The notes under the pieces are model-generated. The model made no database searches. It was not told where the DNA came from and saw only the letters and a list, made by a program, of their open reading frames with translations. From assembly GCA_910587665.1 (NCBI GenBank), contig CAJUMZ010000018.1, positions 3,841 through 67,840 on the forward strand: DNA of 64,000 nucleotides, given 5' to 3'. A program made the position numbers and the translations under genes. The DNA comes from an uncultured Muribaculum sp. Lineage in GTDB: Bacteria > Bacteroidota > Bacteroidia > Bacteroidales > Muribaculaceae. Shown here one piece after another: positions 46,313-53,995 of this stretch. How positions within the stretch are numbered: position 1 is the first letter of the stretch; every line of letters starts with the position of its first letter.

Positions 46313-47521
46313 TTATTTATTAGCATATTCATCAATATATGACATGTATGTGTGCATATCCTTGTCGCCTCTTCCCGAAAGGTTGATCACCACTATGTCA
46401 TCGGGGTTAAACTTCTTTTTGTCAAGCACACCTAAGGCGTGAGCCGATTCGAGCGCAGGTATAATGCCTTCGATTCTTGTAAGCAGGAATGCGGCATTGA
46501 GTGCTTCGTCGTCGGTTACCGGTATAACTTCGCTTCTGCCTGATGTAGCAAGAAATGCGTGGAGCGGGCCTATGCCCGGGTAGTCCAGTCCGGCCGATAC
46601 CGAATATGGCTCAACGATTTGACTGTCAGGCGTCTGCATGACCATAGTGCGTGATCCGTGTATTATGCCTTCCCGACCAGCATACATTGTTGCGGCAGTC
46701 ATGTCGGTGTCTACTCCTTTGCCTGCGGCTTCCGCTGCTATAAGTTTCACCTCCTGATTGCCAATGAAGTGATAAAATGCTCCTGCCGCATTACTGCCGC
46801 CGCCAATACAGGCTATTACATAGTCGGGATTTTCCCTCCCCTCATGTTCAAAAAGCTGCTTCTTTATTTCTTCGCTTATCACTGATTGGAAATATGCGAC
46901 CATCTCGGGATAAGGATGTGGCCCTACGGTACTTCCTATGACATAAAAGCTGTCGGGATGACAACACCAGTCACGTATGGCTTCATTGGTGGCATCCTTC
47001 AGGGTTTTGTTGCCTGAATGCACAGGTACTACATTTGCGCCCAGCATTTTCATTCGCTGCACATTGGGCTGTTGCCGCGATATGTCGGTCGCTCCCATAT
47101 AGACAGTGCAATCAAGATTCATAAGGGCACACACGGTCGCCGTGGCTACACCATGCTGTCCGGCTCCCGTCTCAGCTATGATGCGGGTCTTTCCCATACG
47201 TTTTGCGAGCAATACCGAGCCTATGGCATTATTGATTTTATGTGCGCCTGTGTGGTTGAGGTCTTCTCGCTTTAGATAAATGTTGGTGCCGTATTTATTG
47301 CTAAGTCGGTCGGCGCGGTATAGTGGAGAAGGTCTGCCTACGTAGTCACGCAGCAGTTGGTGGTACTCGTTGTTAAAATCGTCATCGGCTGCATAGCGGA
47401 AAAATGCTTTTTTTAGCTGTTCGACGCTTCGATGAAGTATCTCCGGGATATATGCTCCTCCAAACTTTCCGTAGTAGCCTGCATCATCTACCGGGAGGAT
47501 GTGGTTGAAAACTTGTTTCAT
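46313..47521 (-). CDS. trpB: Tryptophan synthase beta subunit
   Basis: TrpB joins indole and serine with PLP. The 402-residue chain shows YYGKFGGAYIPEIL at the start, the PLP Lys in LNHTGAHKINNAIG, the catalytic Glu of IAETGAGQHGVATAT, and the phosphate loop CIGGGSNAAGAFYHF. It is the first structural gene, giving the order trpBEGDCFA, and lies 20 bp after the T-run of the leader terminator. That position makes it the first gene subject to attenuation. Confidence 0.97.
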   Translation of the reverse strand: MKQVFNHILPVDDAGYYGKFGGAYIPEILHRSVEQLKKAFFRYAADDDFNNEYHQLLRDYVGRPSPLYRADRLSNKYGTNIYLKREDLNHTGAHKINNAIGSVLLAKRMGKTRIIAETGAGQHGVATATVCALMNLDCTVYMGATDISRQQPNVQRMKMLGANVVPVHSGNKTLKDATNEAIRDWCCHPDSFYVIGSTVGPHPYPEMVAYFQSVISEEIKKQLFEHEGRENPDYVIACIGGGSNAAGAFYHFIGNQEVKLIAAEAAGKGVDTDMTAATMYAGREGIIHGSRTMVMQTPDSQIVEPYSVSAGLDYPGIGPLHAFLATSGRSEVIPVTDDEALNAAFLLTRIEGIIPALESAHALGVLDKKKFNPDDIVVINLSGRGDKDMHTYMSYIDEYANK

Positions 47522-47541
47522 AATGAATAGTAAAAATGAAT

Positions 47542-47576
47542 AAAAAAGTGCCGTCGAGAATCACTTTCGACGGCAC
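47542..47576 (-). terminator. trp leader terminator (attenuator, 3:4 hairpin)
   Basis: On the minus strand GTGCCGTCGA and TCGACGGCAC form a perfect 10-bp stem with a 9-nt loop, followed directly by six U residues (plus 47542-47547). It lies between the leader peptide and trpB, 20 bp before the trpB ATG, where only an attenuator would make sense. Confidence 0.9.
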
Positions 47577-47619
47577 CTATTGATAAATAATAATAAGATA
47601 GATTTTTTCTTTTCTCTGA

Positions 47620-47697
47620 TTATCCTATACACGATTGCCATCGATAATTATTACCGATGTGCCACCAATAAGAAGTATGGATAGTCGAGATGTTCAT
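47620..47697 (-). CDS. trpL: trp operon leader peptide
   Basis: This is a 25-codon ORF with ATG at 47697 and TAA at 47620-47622. It has tandem Trp codons at positions 11-12 (SYWWHIG) and a third at 20 (YRWQS), giving 3 Trp in 25 residues. It sits about 16 nt after the predicted transcription start and 43 nt before the terminator. The peptide itself probably has no function; ribosome stalling at the UGG UGG pair when charged tRNA-Trp is scarce would decide the fold of the downstream RNA. Confidence 0.88.
   Translation of the reverse strand: MNISTIHTSYWWHIGNNYRWQSCIG
47636..47659 (-). promoter_or_regulatory. trp attenuator 1:2 pause hairpin and antiterminator strand
   Basis: On the minus strand CATCGGTAAT pairs with ATTATCGATG (plus 47639-47659), directly after the Trp-Trp codons. 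Its 3' strand, TCGATGGCA (plus 47636-47644), can instead pair over 9 bp (one G-U) with TGCCGTCGA, the 5' arm of the terminator. A stalled ribosome would cover the first strand and leave the second free for antitermination. Confidence 0.75.
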
Positions 47698-47719
47698 GTT
47701 CGTAACTTTCTTTTCGATG

Positions 47720-47750
47720 CAAATATACGTTGTTTTATTGAAAATACAAA
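47720..47750 (-). promoter_or_regulatory. trp operon promoter
   Basis: The minus strand reads TTTG (plus 47747-47750), 19 bp, then TATATTTG (plus 47720-47727), a full match to the Bacteroidetes -33/-7 promoter. The predicted start near 47713 gives a leader of about 190 nt to trpB. Confidence 0.85.
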
Positions 47751-47851
47751 TTTATTGATGAAAAAGTTTTAAAAAATCTGATTTTTCTTTTGTGATGAAC
47801 AATCTTACTGCTTGTTGCGTTAAAAGAATATAAATACATTAAACTATATTT

Positions 47852-48433
47852 ATGGATAACAAGAGTATTAAAGGTACACAGACAGAGAAAAATCTTCTGA
47901 AATCATTTGCCGGAGAGTCACAGGCTCGCGGTCGTTATACGATATTTGCCGAGGTCGCAAAGAATGAAGGCTATGAACAGATCGCCGCAATATTCCTTGA
48001 AACAGCCGAGCAAGAATATGCCCACGCAAAAAGCTTTTTCAGTTTCCTTGATGAGGGCATGCTGGAAATAACCGCATCATATCCTGCCGGACCAATCGGT
48101 GATACCAAGCGCAATCTTCAGGAAGCCGCCGCAGGTGAGCATGAAGAGTGGGCTGATATGTATCTTGAATTTGCAAGAGTTGCAAAGGAAGAGGGATTTC
48201 CGCGCATCGCGTCTCATTTCAAGCTTGTGGCATCAGTGGAGCAGGGTCACGAGACACGTTATCTGAAATTGCTTGAGCGCTTGCAGAGTGAGACTATGTT
48301 CAAGGATACTGAGGAGGAAGAATGGCAGTGCCGTTACTGCGGATATATTCATCGGGGCAAGTCGGCTCCCGGAAAATGTCCGGTATGCGAGAAAGAGCAG
48401 GGCTACTTCGAACGCAAGAAAAATAATTATTAA
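47852..48433 (+). CDS. rbr: Rubrerythrin
   Basis: Rubrerythrin reduces hydrogen peroxide in anaerobes using a diiron site and a rubredoxin centre. The 193-residue protein has the ferritin-like domain with ESQARGRYTIFAEVAKNEGYEQIAAIFLETAEQE (split here as ExxR and ETAEQEYAHAK motifs), a second helix pair with HEEWADMY and EGFPRIASHF, and a C-terminal rubredoxin CRYCGYIHRG..CPVCEKEQ. It is monocistronic with a strong terminator. Confidence 0.97.
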   Translation: MDNKSIKGTQTEKNLLKSFAGESQARGRYTIFAEVAKNEGYEQIAAIFLETAEQEYAHAKSFFSFLDEGMLEITASYPAGPIGDTKRNLQEAAAGEHEEWADMYLEFARVAKEEGFPRIASHFKLVASVEQGHETRYLKLLERLQSETMFKDTEEEEWQCRYCGYIHRGKSAPGKCPVCEKEQGYFERKKNNY

Positions 48434-48461
48434 TCTGTTTTGTTGGAATATATATGATTCT

Positions 48462-48498
48462 GTCCGGATCACCGAAGAGTCGGTGATCCGGACTTTTT
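48462..48498 (+). terminator. Terminator after rubrerythrin
   Basis: GTCCGGATCACCGA (48462-48475) pairs perfectly with TCGGTGATCCGGAC (48480-48493) around AGAG, followed by TTTTT. The converging phosphatase gene ends 18 bp later. Confidence 0.9.
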
Positions 48499-48515
48499 AT
48501 GACTTATTGATTCTA

Positions 48516-49775
48516 TCATATCTGCATGTGGAGCGGCAGGCAGCGCATAAGATATTGTTTTGCTCTTGTCCAAGGTAGGTAGATTGAGTCATTGCCAGGA
48601 ATCAATGTCACAGGCACTTCGTTAAGGTCGATTCTTACATACAGTCTGCCGCTTTTTGCCCTAAATAAAATCATTTGAAGATTGGATGCCATCGGCACGA
48701 CATGGAAGTTGCGCCAATGTGATTCTACAGTGTCGAAATAGTTGGTCATATAGTAACACCCGGGCAGGTGCATCAATGAAAGCAGGGGCATTAGCGTTTC
48801 AGCGTGTCCGAATCTCAGTTGCACGCGTGCGTCACTTCTACGCTCGGCAACCTCGTCGGTGGTGTTGATAAGATTCATCAGTAGGTCGGCTGCAATGTCG
48901 GCGGGCACTGTCGATATGGTGTTTGCCGTGCGCTCGAGATATTGTCTCAGATTATTGCATGACCATAGCTTGTTATATTCCTCAAGCGTAAAAAATCGAG
49001 TGACATCTATATTATAACCCATTGCGCTTAATCCGGCAAGAAGTCCGTACTCGGTCATTGCAAGTTCCCGGAGATTTTCGTCATCAAGCGGATAAGCTTC
49101 ACCAAGTACCCTTTTTATAGGGGTAACAGGTGCTGTTTCTGCGATAAATGATTTTAGCACATCATCGTAGGGTTTATCTTCGCGATAATCAATATAGTCC
49201 TGGTCAATGTCAAACGGTCTGAGGAGGGGAGAATTCTGCCGACCCGATGAGGTGAATATCTCGATCCTGTTGTTCATTCGTGAAAGCTGGTGGGTGAAAG
49301 TGTACATGCTCATTATGCACCGTGGTGAATAAGATGAGATCGCGTTTACCCTTCCGTTGGCAAACAGGTTAGGATAGTTGGCAAACATTCTTGCCGCAAT
49401 ACCGCGCTGCTCTGCCATGCCGAGTGAATCGAGGGCGCCCCATTTGCCATTGCTCCGTGCAATGACATTTTTTGTCACGTCAAGCAATTCTTTTCCGAGT
49501 GTGGTGATAGTGCCAAGCGAGTCGGCATGTTCAAGGGCGCGCTTCATGGCAAGCGGGCGGGATGCCGATGACGGATAACGCGCTCCGTGTCTACCCACAT
49601 GATTTATCATCACCGGGGTCAGTGAATCGGGATAGCTCACCGATGACTCCGGCGTCGGGTAGGGCATTGCGCTGCCTTCACACTGTATTTCATTATAAGT
49701 GACTTTGCCGGTCAACGCGGCATTAATGCTTATGCAGGAAATAATTACGGAAATAAATGCGGTTATCCTTTTCAT
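48516..49775 (-). CDS. Histidine-type acid phosphatase, MINPP/phytase-like
   Basis: This 419-residue secreted enzyme belongs to the histidine acid phosphatases. A signal peptide (about 1-20) precedes the active-site motif RHGARYP (62-68). The proton-donor motif is HAE in RFGHAETLMPLL near residue 324, as in MINPP (multiple inositol-polyphosphate phosphatase) rather than the HD of AppA phytases. Gut Bacteroides enzymes of this type degrade phytate. Activity on phytate is inferred from the HAE motif. It has its own -7 box at plus 49795-49802, divergent from the TPR gene. Confidence 0.88.
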   Translation of the reverse strand: MKRITAFISVIISCISINAALTGKVTYNEIQCEGSAMPYPTPESSVSYPDSLTPVMINHVGRHGARYPSSASRPLAMKRALEHADSLGTITTLGKELLDVTKNVIARSNGKWGALDSLGMAEQRGIAARMFANYPNLFANGRVNAISSYSPRCIMSMYTFTHQLSRMNNRIEIFTSSGRQNSPLLRPFDIDQDYIDYREDKPYDDVLKSFIAETAPVTPIKRVLGEAYPLDDENLRELAMTEYGLLAGLSAMGYNIDVTRFFTLEEYNKLWSCNNLRQYLERTANTISTVPADIAADLLMNLINTTDEVAERRSDARVQLRFGHAETLMPLLSLMHLPGCYYMTNYFDTVESHWRNFHVVPMASNLQMILFRAKSGRLYVRIDLNEVPVTLIPGNDSIYLPWTRAKQYLMRCLPLHMQI

Positions 49776-49781
49776 TGTTTA

Positions 49782-49802
49782 TAAATTTGTAGTTCAAAAG
49801 TA
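49782..49802. promoter_or_regulatory. Overlapping divergent promoters: TPR gene (+) and phosphatase (-)
   Basis: TAAATTTG on the plus strand (49782-49789) lies 23 bp before the TPR gene. TACTTTTG on the minus strand (plus 49795-49802) lies 19 bp before the phosphatase ATG. The boxes are 5 bp apart, so the two transcriptions may interfere. Confidence 0.5.
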
Positions 49803-49812
49803 AGAAAAAATT

Positions 49813-50085
49813 ATGACATTACCTATCGAAATAATTCATCTCATTGATAATAACGAAATTGAACGTGCCATTGTTGCCATTGGCTTGCTGCTTGAATCTT
49901 CTCCGGATGATGCCTCCTTATATTATGAGCGCGGTAAGTTATTTTGGCGGCTTGATGAACGTCGCAAGGCGATCAACGATTATTCACGGGCGGCTGACCT
50001 TGATCCGCAGTCGCCGGCCTGCGAGGCTTTGAAGCAGGCGATGATGATAATGCAGTTTTACGATAAAAGCCGATACAATCCTTGA
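49813..50085 (+). CDS. Small TPR-repeat protein
   Basis: This 90-residue protein consists of about two tetratricopeptide-like helix pairs: EIERAIVAIGLLLESSPDDASLYYERGKLFWRL shows the W/L-G-Y-A-F-A-P pattern, followed by DERRKAINDYSRAADLDPQSPAC. It ends a few residues later. It probably mediates protein contacts; the partner is unknown. It is a single gene, divergent from the phosphatase. Confidence 0.8.
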   Translation: MTLPIEIIHLIDNNEIERAIVAIGLLLESSPDDASLYYERGKLFWRLDERRKAINDYSRAADLDPQSPACEALKQAMMIMQFYDKSRYNP

Positions 50086-50217
50086 TTGGGTGCATGGATA
50101 GCACAGGTCTGTTAATGTCTTTTAAATATTGATAGATTGTGTGTTATCATATTCATATTTTGCTTTAAAAGCAAAGAAAAATTTATTAATAATTGAGGTT
50201 TGATGTTACTTTTTTTG

Positions 50218-50225
50218 TAGCTTTG
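50218..50225 (+). promoter_or_regulatory. -7 promoter box for the 61-aa gene
   Basis: TAGCTTTG matches TAnnTTTG. A TTTG at 50199-50202 is only 15 bp upstream. The 5' leader to the ATG at 50293 would be about 60 nt. Confidence 0.5.
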
Positions 50226-50292
50226 CAAATAATTTCAGAGGCGACTCTGTTTTTATCAACATTAAGTTTTGTGCAATTAGTTTAGGCGAATT

Positions 50293-50478
50293 ATGGAAGA
50301 ATCTGCAAAGAAAAGAGGCGGTCGTCGCCCCGGTGCAGGCCGCAAGAAATCCACCGTGAAGCGTTATGGCTTTAACGCGCCTGCGACAGTGCATGCGGTT
50401 CTCGAACAGGTTGACAGCATCACTGATTTTATCTGTGAGGCTGTTATCAAGCATGGTCAGGATAAAGGACTCTGCTGA
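50293..50478 (+). CDS. Small basic protein with RGGRRPGAGRKK motif
   Basis: This 61-residue basic protein opens with a flexible arm RGGRRPGAGRKK, followed by a predicted strand-helix-helix (VKRYGFNAPATVHAVLEQV, then ITDFICEAVIKHG) that resembles ribbon-helix-helix DNA-binding folds. Similar short proteins occur in Bacteroidota genomes. DNA binding is inferred from charge and fold pattern only. It is a single gene flanked by a promoter and a terminator (50519-50560). Confidence 0.7.
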   Translation: MEESAKKRGGRRPGAGRKKSTVKRYGFNAPATVHAVLEQVDSITDFICEAVIKHGQDKGLC

Positions 50479-50518
50479 CATAACTATCCCCGGAATTTGA
50501 TGCATGCATAAACTAAAT

Positions 50519-50560
50519 GGAAAGGCTGTCTTATATTTTATAAGGCAGCTTTCCCTTTTT
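50519..50560 (+). terminator. Terminator before rfbA
   Basis: GGAAAG..CTG..CTTAT pairs with ATAAG..CAG..CTTTCC with small bulges, followed by CTTTTTT. It ends the short 61-aa gene unit. Confidence 0.75.
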
Positions 50561-50633
50561 TTATCATTTCACCCGGTGTAATGTCATGGAAATTTTGTAA
50601 ATTGCACTGACTTTAATAAAATATGTATCGGAA

Positions 50634-51518
50634 ATGAAAGGAATTGTACTTGCCGGAGGCTCCGGGACACGACTTTATCCTGTCACTAAAGGGGTTTCCA
50701 AGCAGCTTATACCTATATATGACAAGCCGATGGTATATTACCCGATATCGGTGTTGATGCTTGCCGGCATACGTGACATACTTATTATATCCACTCCTGA
50801 TGACTTGCCCGGGTTCAAGCGTCTGCTTGGTGACGGAAAGTCGCTCGGTGTAAATTTCAGTTTTGCAGAGCAGCCGCGTCCCGAGGGTCTTGCCCAGGCA
50901 TTTTTGATAGGAGAGGAATTTATCGGTGATGACTCTGTGTGTCTGGTGTTGGGTGACAACATATTTTACGGTCAGGGATTCACCGGCATGCTTCTTGATG
51001 CGGTACGCGTAACCGAGGAGAGCGATGAAGCGGTAGTATTTGCCTATAAGGTACATGATCCGCAACGCTATGGGGTAGTGGCATTTGATTCATCGGGGAA
51101 GGCACTGTCAATTGAAGAAAAACCGGAATTCCCGGTTTCCGATTTTGCTGTAGTAGGGTTGTATTTCTATCCTAACGACGTCGTGAATGTGGCTAAGGGA
51201 ATTAAGCCGTCGGCAAGGGGTGAACTTGAAATCACTTCAGTCAACCTTGATTACCTGAGTCGTGAAAAGCTGAGTGTCAAGCGTTTCGGCAGAGGGTTTG
51301 CCTGGCTTGACACCGGCACTACCGATTCTCTGATGGAAGCGTCGAGTTTTATTGAGACGATAGAAAAGCGGCAGGGATTCAAGGTTGCAGCCCTTGAAGA
51401 GATCGCTTTTAGAAAAGGTTATATCAATGCCCAGCAGCTACTTGCCCTTGCACAGCCGATGGCTAAGAATGAATATGGTGCTTACCTGATACAACTCGCA
51501 GAAAATGGCGTTGAATAA
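50634..51518 (+). CDS. rfbA: Glucose-1-phosphate thymidylyltransferase
   Basis: RfbA makes dTDP-glucose from dTTP and glucose-1-phosphate, the first step to dTDP-deoxysugars. The 294 residues show the signature KGIVLAGGSGTRLYPVT and SKQLIPIYDKPMVYYPIS, LVLGDNIFYGQGF, YGVVAFD and EEKPEFPVS. The length is normal. Its stop overlaps the start of the FdtA-like gene. No rfbB (dTDP-glucose dehydratase) is adjacent, so this step must be encoded elsewhere. Confidence 0.95.
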   Translation: MKGIVLAGGSGTRLYPVTKGVSKQLIPIYDKPMVYYPISVLMLAGIRDILIISTPDDLPGFKRLLGDGKSLGVNFSFAEQPRPEGLAQAFLIGEEFIGDDSVCLVLGDNIFYGQGFTGMLLDAVRVTEESDEAVVFAYKVHDPQRYGVVAFDSSGKALSIEEKPEFPVSDFAVVGLYFYPNDVVNVAKGIKPSARGELEITSVNLDYLSREKLSVKRFGRGFAWLDTGTTDSLMEASSFIETIEKRQGFKVAALEEIAFRKGYINAQQLLALAQPMAKNEYGAYLIQLAENGVE

Positions 51519-51936
51519 AGTCCGCATGATTGATTTCCCCAAGATAGAGGATCCGAGGGGTAACCTTTCATTCATACAAACACCCGAACAGTTGCCGTTC
51601 ATTCTTCAGCGTGCCTACTGGATATATGATGTACCTGGAGGTAAAAAGCGCTGGGGTCACGCGTTTCATCATCAGGAAGAGGTGATAATCGCCTTGTCGG
51701 GGTCATTTGACGTTGTGCTTTCCGATGGCAATGATGAGCGGCGTTATCATCTGTCGCGTTCCTATTACGGGCTTTATGTCCCGCCTATGACTTGGCGTTA
51801 TATTGATAATTTTTCGACAAATTCTCTCGCATACGTGTTGTCTTCAACGCTTTACGATGAGGCTGATTATATACGTGATTATGACGAGTTTTGCAGGCTT
51901 GTGTCAGCAGAAGAAAATCATGGGCTTAATATCTGA
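51505..51936 (+). CDS. FdtA/QdtA-like dTDP-sugar 3,4-ketoisomerase, first copy
   Basis: This 143-residue WxcM/FdtA-type cupin is expected to move the keto group of dTDP-4-keto-6-deoxyglucose from C4 to C3. The core motif is YWIYDVPGGKKRWGHAFHH. In FdtA the two catalytic histidines form an HxH pair; here the positions are His52 and Phe54, so one is missing. It may be inactive, altered in specificity, or use His55/His56 instead. The ORF starts inside rfbA; an ATG at 51526 is an alternative start. Confidence 0.8.
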   Translation: MALNKVRMIDFPKIEDPRGNLSFIQTPEQLPFILQRAYWIYDVPGGKKRWGHAFHHQEEVIIALSGSFDVVLSDGNDERRYHLSRSYYGLYVPPMTWRYIDNFSTNSLAYVLSSTLYDEADYIRDYDEFCRLVSAEENHGLNI

Positions 51937-51939
51937 CAT

Positions 51940-53052
51940 ATGATCAAATATCCGTTTCTTGACTTATCAAAGGTGACACGGCAATATGCCGATGAACTCA
52001 AGGCTGCCTGTAACCGTGTGATCGACAGCGGAAGGTATATCGGCGGTGAAGAGGTGGAGTCATTCGAGCATATGCTTGCCGAATCTTGCGGTGCGGCATA
52101 TGCCGTGGGGGTGGCAAACGGGCTTGACGCCCTCCGTCTGATATTGCGCGGATATATCGAGCTTGGCGCAATGTCGCCCGGTGATGAGGTTATCGTGTCT
52201 TCCGACACTTATATCGCGACCGCACTCGCCATTACCGATATGAGGCTGAAGCCTGTGTTTGTGGAGCCGTCACTCATAACGATGAATATTGACGACACTC
52301 TTATCGAGGAGGCGATAACCGAGCGTACACGCGCCATAATGACTGTGCATCTTTACGGTCAACCCGCATATTCGCGTTTGATGGCTGATATTGCCCGGCG
52401 CCACGGGTTAAAGCTTATAGAAGACAATGCGCAGGCTATCGGTGCAAGTGTCGACGGTGTGTCGACCGGTCATCTCGGTGATGCGGCGGCTTTCAGCTTT
52501 TATCCTACAAAAAATATAGGTGCGATAGGCGACGCCGGGGCTGTGACTACCGATGATCGCGAGCTTGCCGATGCAGTCAGGGCACTTGCCAACTATGGCA
52601 GTTCACGCCGTTACCATAATATATATCAGGGATATAACAGCCGCCTTGACCCCATTCAGGCTGCGATGCTTAAAGTGCGCCTTGCCCGTCTTGAAGAGGA
52701 GACAGACGGCAGGCGCGCTATAGCGGAAATATATGGCAGTACGATCACCAATCCTGGAGTATTGCTACCCCGTGAAATAACTGGAAGGCATGTGTGGCAT
52801 CAATATGTGGTGCGGGTCAGTGACCGTGACCGATTTCGTGAGTATATGCTTGATAATGGTGTGGGCACCGATGTTAATTATCCTTTGCCTCCTCATCGCC
52901 AACCGTGCTATAAGGAATATTCCGGCTTGTCATTGCCTATTGCCGACAAGATTGCGGCTGAAGTGGTGAGTCTGCCGATAAATCCGGCGTGCACTTCGCT
53001 TGACGATGCACGGGAAATATCTGAAATCATAAATAATTATGACTATGAGTGA
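51940..53052 (+). CDS. DegT/DnrJ/EryC1-type dTDP-3-amino sugar aminotransferase
   Basis: This 370-residue PLP aminotransferase of the DegT/DnrJ/EryC1/StrS family probably aminates the 3-keto sugar made by the neighbouring isomerase (FdtB-like). It has the opening PFLDLSKVTRQY, VGVANGLDALRL, LIEDNAQAIGA, the PLP lysine in FSFYPTKNIGAIGDAG (about residue 190), and the NYGSSRRYHN and YNSRLDPIQAA motifs. It overlaps the second isomerase gene by 14 nt. Confidence 0.9.
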   Translation: MIKYPFLDLSKVTRQYADELKAACNRVIDSGRYIGGEEVESFEHMLAESCGAAYAVGVANGLDALRLILRGYIELGAMSPGDEVIVSSDTYIATALAITDMRLKPVFVEPSLITMNIDDTLIEEAITERTRAIMTVHLYGQPAYSRLMADIARRHGLKLIEDNAQAIGASVDGVSTGHLGDAAAFSFYPTKNIGAIGDAGAVTTDDRELADAVRALANYGSSRRYHNIYQGYNSRLDPIQAAMLKVRLARLEEETDGRRAIAEIYGSTITNPGVLLPREITGRHVWHQYVVRVSDRDRFREYMLDNGVGTDVNYPLPPHRQPCYKEYSGLSLPIADKIAAEVVSLPINPACTSLDDAREISEIINNYDYE

Positions 53053-53470
53053 CATGAAGGACTCGCGCATATCGGATTGCGGGATTATAATGCTTGAGAC
53101 GCATTCCGGAATGCGTGAAGGCAATCTTACGGTGGTGCAAAACAATGGTCAATTCCCATTTGAGATAAAGCGGACATATTACTTGTATGATGTACCGGGT
53201 GGCGAGAGCCGCGGAGGTCATTCCCACAAGGCTCTTCATGAATTGATCGTAGCCGCGAGCGGAAGCTTCACTGTGACGGTAGATGACGGTAAGGAAAAAC
53301 ATACATATATGCTCAATCGCCCTGACAGGGGCTTGCACATAGTGCCGGGTATATGGCGTACGCTTGATGATTTCTCATCGGGAGCGGTATGTCTTGTCCT
53401 TGCCTCCGATAAATACATAGAGGCGGATTATATCCGCCTCTATGAAGATTTTATGAAATCAAAAGTCTGA
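53039..53470 (+). CDS. FdtA/QdtA-like dTDP-sugar 3,4-ketoisomerase, second copy
   Basis: This second 143-residue WxcM/FdtA-type cupin retains the complete HxH motif: YYLYDVPGGESRGGHSHKA, His61 and His63. It is thus the better candidate for active ketoisomerase in the cluster. The two copies share overall layout but differ at the active site. No acetyltransferase (FdtC/D-like) follows; the converging tpx gene ends 3 bp later. Confidence 0.85.
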   Translation: MTMSDMKDSRISDCGIIMLETHSGMREGNLTVVQNNGQFPFEIKRTYYLYDVPGGESRGGHSHKALHELIVAASGSFTVTVDDGKEKHTYMLNRPDRGLHIVPGIWRTLDDFSSGAVCLVLASDKYIEADYIRLYEDFMKSKV

Positions 53471-53473
53471 GAA

Positions 53474-53971
53474 TCAAAGCATTTTTAATGCCGACTCGTA
53501 GTCAGGTTCGTCGGTGATCTCGTTGACGAGGTCACGGTATATTACTTTGCCGTTTTCATCAATGATCACGACCGCACGGGTGAGAAGACCCTTAAGCGGA
53601 CCATCGACAAGTTCCACCCCGTATTCTTTTGCAAATTCCGGAGAGCGGAAAGCTGACGCGGGATAGACGTCATTTATGTTTTCGATTGTGCAGAATCGTT
53701 TTGCCGCGAAGGGGAGGTCCATTGATACACAGAGCACCACGGCATCTTTCTTGTCTGCCGCCTTTTCATTGAACTTCCTGACGCTCATTGCGCATACGGC
53801 AGTGTCAAGGCTGGGAAAAATATTCAGCACCACCTTTTTGCCGGGGAAGTCGGCAAGGTGAATCTCATTCAGGTCAGCACCGACGAGAGTAAAATCGGGA
53901 GCCTTTTCCCCTACCGAAGGCAACATGCCCCCGGTATGACAGGCATTTCCTTTAAAATATACGGTTTCCAT
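53474..53971 (-). CDS. tpx: Thiol peroxidase
   Basis: Tpx is an atypical 2-Cys peroxiredoxin that reduces hydroperoxides with thioredoxin. The 165-residue protein has peroxidatic Cys60 in SLDTAVCAMSVRKFN and resolving Cys94 in RFCTIENI, with PDFTLVG and GLLTRAVVIIDENGKV. The length matches E. coli Tpx. It lies 24 bp after a secreted thioredoxin-like gene on the same strand, which is probably co-transcribed. Confidence 0.96.
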   Translation of the reverse strand: METVYFKGNACHTGGMLPSVGEKAPDFTLVGADLNEIHLADFPGKKVVLNIFPSLDTAVCAMSVRKFNEKAADKKDAVVLCVSMDLPFAAKRFCTIENINDVYPASAFRSPEFAKEYGVELVDGPLKGLLTRAVVIIDENGKVIYRDLVNEITDEPDYESALKML

Positions 53972-53995
53972 AATCTATTATTTTAATTTGATTAA

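Noticed and set aside
47558..47671. UUGGUGGCAC (the Trp-codon region) pairing with GUGCCGUCGA as an antiterminator of the trp leader
   Set aside because: It is 10 bp but has three wobbles and covers the UGG UGG codons themselves, so a stalled ribosome would block it and the logic would be reversed; the TCGATGGCA pairing fits better.
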